Source of the DNA: Nitrososphaerota archaeon | GTDB taxonomy: Archaea > Iainarchaeota > Iainarchaeia > Iainarchaeales > GCA-2688035 | DNA length: 40,820 bases | Direction of reading: 5' to 3' | Assembly (NCBI GenBank): GCA_017610265.1 | Contig: JAFCCH010000001.1 | Location: forward strand, 1 to 40,820 | Shown: in pieces, positions 38,214-40,820 of the stretch | Layout of the letters: every line of letters starts with the position of its first letter | Numbering within the stretch: position 1 is the stretch's first letter | The notes under the pieces: generated by a model | Seen by the model: only the letters and a program-made list of their open reading frames with translations | The model's database searches: none | What the model was told of the DNA's origin: nothing | Position numbers and translations under genes: made by a program

Positions 38214-40075
38214 TAATTTTGCCCCCTCATCCACATTTCGTTTTTTTGTTTCTTCATCCAAATTTGGTTTTTTTGTGTGCTAGGATTTCTGCTGGCTCTT
38301 GAAATAAGAACAAGGGCCAAAACAACTATAACGAGTAATGTCAGTCCAAGCAATGCAGATCCGCCTGCTGCAAACAGTCCAACAAGGCCTGCAAGGTTTG
38401 CATCTGCCTGTTCTTCTTCTTCGACTGCTTCAACTATTAGTGTTACAGATCTTTCATCGCTTTGTTCTGTGTTCCAGGCCTTTAATTCAGGCCAGTATTC
38501 ACCGTTTGTGTCCTTGTCTGCGATGATGTTTAGTTCAACGGTCTTTTCCTGTCCTGGGGCCAGTGAAAGGCTTATTTCCCAGGTTGCAGCAATTCCGTCA
38601 GGCAATCCGGTTAATTCAACCCTGATGTTTTCTTGAAGTGTATTAGAGTTGTTTTTCACTGTTACAAAAATGCTTTTCTCTGCATTTTCGTCCATGTTAA
38701 TGCTTGTTGCATAACCTGTGATTTCTATTGCCTGTTCTGGAACATCAGGGATTTCCTCTGCTTCAATTACTTCAAAGTAGAGTTCTGCTTCAAATTCGTC
38801 CCTTCCTGTGTCTGCCTTGAATGTAATGCTGTAAAAGCCTTCTGCAGCTTCCTGTAATGCATTTACGCTGATGTAAACTTCTCTGCTGCCGTGCCTTTCA
38901 ACATCTATTTCGTCGTCTGAAAGAATAACTTCGATATTGTCGTAGTCATTGTCTATCTCTAATTCAAATTCTTCCGAGTAATCTCCCTCGTTTTCTAAAA
39001 CAACTGTAAAGACAGCATTTTCCCACTGGCTTAGTTCAAGGTTGTTTTCCTCAACTCTAATATCTACTGAGTGTGCCTTTTCCGGTCTAATGCAAAGGTC
39101 TTCTCCCAATCCATAAGAGGAATTCCAGACCCTTAATGCTATGTTGTAGTCCTTTACCCTTGCGTCCTGGTCAACGTTTACCTCAAAGTAGAATTCTCTT
39201 TCTTCGTCTCCTTCAAGCCATGCACTGCTTGTACTTAACCTTGCAGCAAGTTCTCCGCCTGCACTAAAGTAAATCTTTTGCTCTGTGTCAAGTTTGTTTT
39301 TAACTGTAAAATAAATCTTTTCGTCTTCGCCTTTTTCAACATCAAGGCATCTTGTGCTTACGTCTAATGAAAATTCAGCGTTCTTTTCTTCTCCGCAGTC
39401 TTCAACGTCAAGTACCACTGTTTCCTTGACTATTTCGTCATCTGTTATTGCCATCATGCTGACTGTGTGGGTTCCCTCTGTACTGTAGGGGGAGGGGTGG
39501 ACATTTAATTCGACATATTTTTCCTCAAATGGAATTAGTGAAAGGGTTTGCCTTTCAAAGTATGGCAAAAGCATTTCGTTTTCTGCCTGCAATCTTACTT
39601 CTTTGAATTCGTCGCTGTTGTTTCTTACAAGAACGTTTATGTGGTCTTTTGTTCCCCTGCAAATGTCATTAGAATAAGCAACAAGCTCGATTTCTGGCTC
39701 TTCGCTTACGTAAATTGAAATAATTGCAAAAGCATATTCTGTGTCTGACTCTGCTCCAAGAATTACTGTCTGCAGCCCTCTTGGAGCATTTTCTGTTCTA
39801 ATTGTTATTGTTGTGTTTGCTGTTTCATTGCCGTTGAGGCACGTACTGTCCTCGCTTAAATCAGTTTCAATATATGCGTCATCCTGGTCTGTTTCAAGCT
39901 TTATGCAAACTTCATCATATCCAAGATTCTTAATTTGGAATTGCAGTCCAATTGAATCATTTCTTGAAATATTTACCTGGTCCATGCTTGGAATTATGGC
40001 AAATGAAGCAAATGCGCTTGAAGCAAATGCAATTAGTAGAATTGTCGCTAGTATTAGTTGTGTTGGGTGTTTCAT
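38213..40075 (-). CDS. membrane-anchored surface protein with Ig/NEW3-like domains
   Basis: This 620-residue protein has a signal peptide (MKHPTQLILATILLIAFASSAFA), four to five beta-sandwich domains (boundaries near VEDCGEEKNAEFSLDVSTRC and AHSVDIRVEENNLELSQWENA), and a C-terminal TM helix (GLFAAGGSALLGLTLLVIVV). The cytoplasmic tail contains a tandem peptide repeat, KNQIWMKKQ and KNEMWMRGQ. It overlaps the gene before it (ATGA) and after it (TAATG). A strong acidic bias in the extracellular part is typical of archaeal surface proteins. Probably acts in one complex with the other two operon products. Confidence 0.8.
   Translation of the reverse strand: MKHPTQLILATILLIAFASSAFASFAIIPSMDQVNISRNDSIGLQFQIKNLGYDEVCIKLETDQDDAYIETDLSEDSTCLNGNETANTTITIRTENAPRGLQTVILGAESDTEYAFAIISIYVSEEPEIELVAYSNDICRGTKDHINVLVRNNSDEFKEVRLQAENEMLLPYFERQTLSLIPFEEKYVELNVHPSPYSTEGTHTVSMMAITDDEIVKETVVLDVEDCGEEKNAEFSLDVSTRCLDVEKGEDEKIYFTVKNKLDTEQKIYFSAGGELAARLSTSSAWLEGDEEREFYFEVNVDQDARVKDYNIALRVWNSSYGLGEDLCIRPEKAHSVDIRVEENNLELSQWENAVFTVVLENEGDYSEEFELEIDNDYDNIEVILSDDEIDVERHGSREVYISVNALQEAAEGFYSITFKADTGRDEFEAELYFEVIEAEEIPDVPEQAIEITGYATSINMDENAEKSIFVTVKNNSNTLQENIRVELTGLPDGIAATWEISLSLAPGQEKTVELNIIADKDTNGEYWPELKAWNTEQSDERSVTLIVEAVEEEEQADANLAGLVGLFAAGGSALLGLTLLVIVVLALVLISRASRNPSTQKNQIWMKKQKNEMWMRGQN
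38227..38280 (-). repeat. 27-bp tandem duplication in the 3' end of the 38213-40075 gene
   Basis: TCATCCACATTTCG-TTTTTTTGT at 38227 recurs with few changes at 38254, a 27-base period. It encodes the repeated cytoplasmic tail peptides and ends next to the start codon of the downstream gene. Confidence 0.75.
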
Positions 40076-40614
40076 TTTTTTGCCTCCAATCGTTTTACAT
40101 AGCGTGCAATGAATGCAATCAGCAACACTGCCGCAATAACTGCAAGAAATGCGTTCAACGCATTTTCAAGTGTAAGGATAGAGCCTGCAATCGTGTAAAA
40201 TCCGGTTAATGGATTTTCTTCAACAGGCTCTTCTTCAAGAACTTCTTCTTTGAACAAAACCCTTATCTTCCTGGAAACCTTTTCTTCGCCCATTGAAACC
40301 TCAAGGGTTCCTTCATAGGTGCTTCCTGCAAGCTCTTTATTTGGCTGGATTGAAAGGGTTGCAATTGTTGCCTTTCCGGCCCCAAGCTTTCCACTGTAAG
40401 AGCTCACAATTGCTTCAAAGGGTGCACTAAATTCAATAGAGTAATTTTCCTCTTTGTAAGAGTCGTTTCTGATGGCAATTGGAATGTCTTTCTGTCCTTC
40501 CTGAATCACTACTGTGTTTGAAACATCAAGGTATAGAGCGCTGACGCTGGTACTAAATACTAGCAAAACCAATGCTATGGCATAAAGGCTTTTTCTCAAA
40601 TCTTTCCCCACCAC
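40072..40614 (-). CDS. small membrane-anchored protein with one Ig/NEW3-like domain
   Basis: This 180-residue protein has a signal peptide (SLYAIALVLLVFSTSVSA), one beta-sandwich domain (about 28-120, with TVVIQEGQKDIPIAIRND and GAGKATIATLSIQPNKELAGSTYEG), an acidic stalk (EEVLEEEPVEEN), a TM helix (LNAFLAVIAAVLLIAFIARYV) and a KRLEAKK tail. It is the first gene of the operon and overlaps the next by ATGA. The start is uncertain: GTG at 40614 or 40611, or a TTG at 40599 behind GGTGGGG. It may be a small accessory subunit of the larger surface proteins. Confidence 0.75.
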   Translation of the reverse strand: MVGKDLRKSLYAIALVLLVFSTSVSALYLDVSNTVVIQEGQKDIPIAIRNDSYKEENYSIEFSAPFEAIVSSYSGKLGAGKATIATLSIQPNKELAGSTYEGTLEVSMGEEKVSRKIRVLFKEEVLEEEPVEENPLTGFYTIAGSILTLENALNAFLAVIAAVLLIAFIARYVKRLEAKK

Positions 40615-40679
40615 AAAGCAAGTTATTAATCAAGTTATGTATCAAATTAACTTGTTCACTTTGCTTTGTTATATATAAC
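40615..40679 (-). promoter_or_regulatory. promoter with long imperfect inverted repeat
   Basis: A palindromic TATA element GTTATATATAAC (40668-40679) lies 55-65 nt before the operon start. Between it and the start is an inverted repeat with arms ACAAAGCAAGTTA (40615-40626 region) and TAACTTG..TTTGCTTTGT (40648-40670), the right arm carrying about nine extra bases, plus a third CAAGTTA in the middle. It could be a repressor site or a structured 5' leader. Confidence 0.45.
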
Positions 40680-40728
40680 TGCTGCTTGGATAATATAAAA
40701 AGATATCGTTTTAGCTCTCATTTGTTTG

Positions 40729-40820
40729 CTATTTCAACATCTGCTTCAAAAGGTTGGATTTGGTAATAATACCTGAAATCTTGCCTTTTTTTACAACCAA
40801 AATAGCTGGGCTGTAGTTCA
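40729..40820 (-). CDS. CBS-domain protein, C-terminal end (partial)
   Basis: The last 30 codons of a minus-strand gene that starts beyond the window. The encoded end NYSPAILVVKKGKISGIITKSNLLKQ, followed by MLK and a TAG stop, is the final strand-strand-helix of a CBS domain (V-KKGK-I-GIITK-NLL), which binds adenine nucleotides. What other domains the protein has cannot be seen. Confidence 0.7.
   Translation of the reverse strand, partial: NYSPAILVVKKGKISGIITKSNLLKQMLK

Noticed and set aside
1-40820. tRNA genes and CRISPR arrays
   Set aside because: No cloverleaf with a GGTTC-type T loop and no regularly spaced repeat-spacer pattern was found by eye; the GTTATATAA iterons are promoter-bound and have only 3-base gaps.

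Overview
The window is AT-rich archaeal DNA, most plausibly from a small-genome DPANN-type archaeon (Diapherotrites/Iainarchaeota-like; this placement is inference). Support: archaeal class III (pilin) signal peptides, an archaeal EndA, an archaeal/eukaryal-type TrpRS, a short histone-fold protein, TATA-type promoters 25-60 nt before genes, Shine-Dalgarno motifs of GGAGG/GGTGA type, and many ATGA/TAATG gene overlaps. No rRNA, tRNA, CRISPR array or intact insertion sequence was recognised.

Layout. (1) 1-2096: the 3' part of a GH15 (glucoamylase/glucodextranase-type) hydrolase, a 450-nt spacer with strong hairpins that may encode an RNA, a hemerythrin-like protein and a divergent small lipoprotein. 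(2) 2192-11278, minus strand: a type IV pilus cluster with a large repeat-bearing pilin or adhesin, four further pilin-like proteins, a VirB11/TadA-type ATPase with an N-terminal winged helix, two T2SF platform proteins and a major pilin with its own promoter. (3) 11355-25787, minus strand: about 14 kb of signalling genes. They are three histidine kinases (one with eight PAS domains), one Cache-HAMP-PAS-PAS receptor with no kinase, six single-domain receivers with no output domain, one intact KaiC-like ATPase, three P-loop-less KaiC/RecA-like proteins and one DUF7793/STAS-like protein. It runs directly into the pilus cluster on the same strand. (4) 25978-35804: mixed housekeeping and accessory genes (wHTH regulator, short histone, RelBE-type toxin-antitoxin, EndA, TrpRS, USP-like protein, PseI/NeuB sialic-acid-type synthase, an RHH repressor with a basic partner, EamA transporter, methyltransferase, thioredoxin reductase, a secreted PKD protein and a possible 26-residue Arg-rich peptide). 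(5) 35925-40614, minus strand: an operon of three membrane-anchored Ig/NEW3-like surface proteins, followed by the 3' end of a CBS-domain gene.

How it fits together. The kinases probably phosphorylate the orphan receivers. Because no receiver carries an output domain, the signal most likely passes by protein contact, and the degenerate KaiC-like proteins interleaved with the receivers are the obvious candidate partners, with the intact KaiC-like ATPase as a possible effector acting on the adjacent pilus machine. This receiver/pseudo-KaiC/pilus arrangement is the best candidate in the window for an undescribed system. It is read from gene content and order only.
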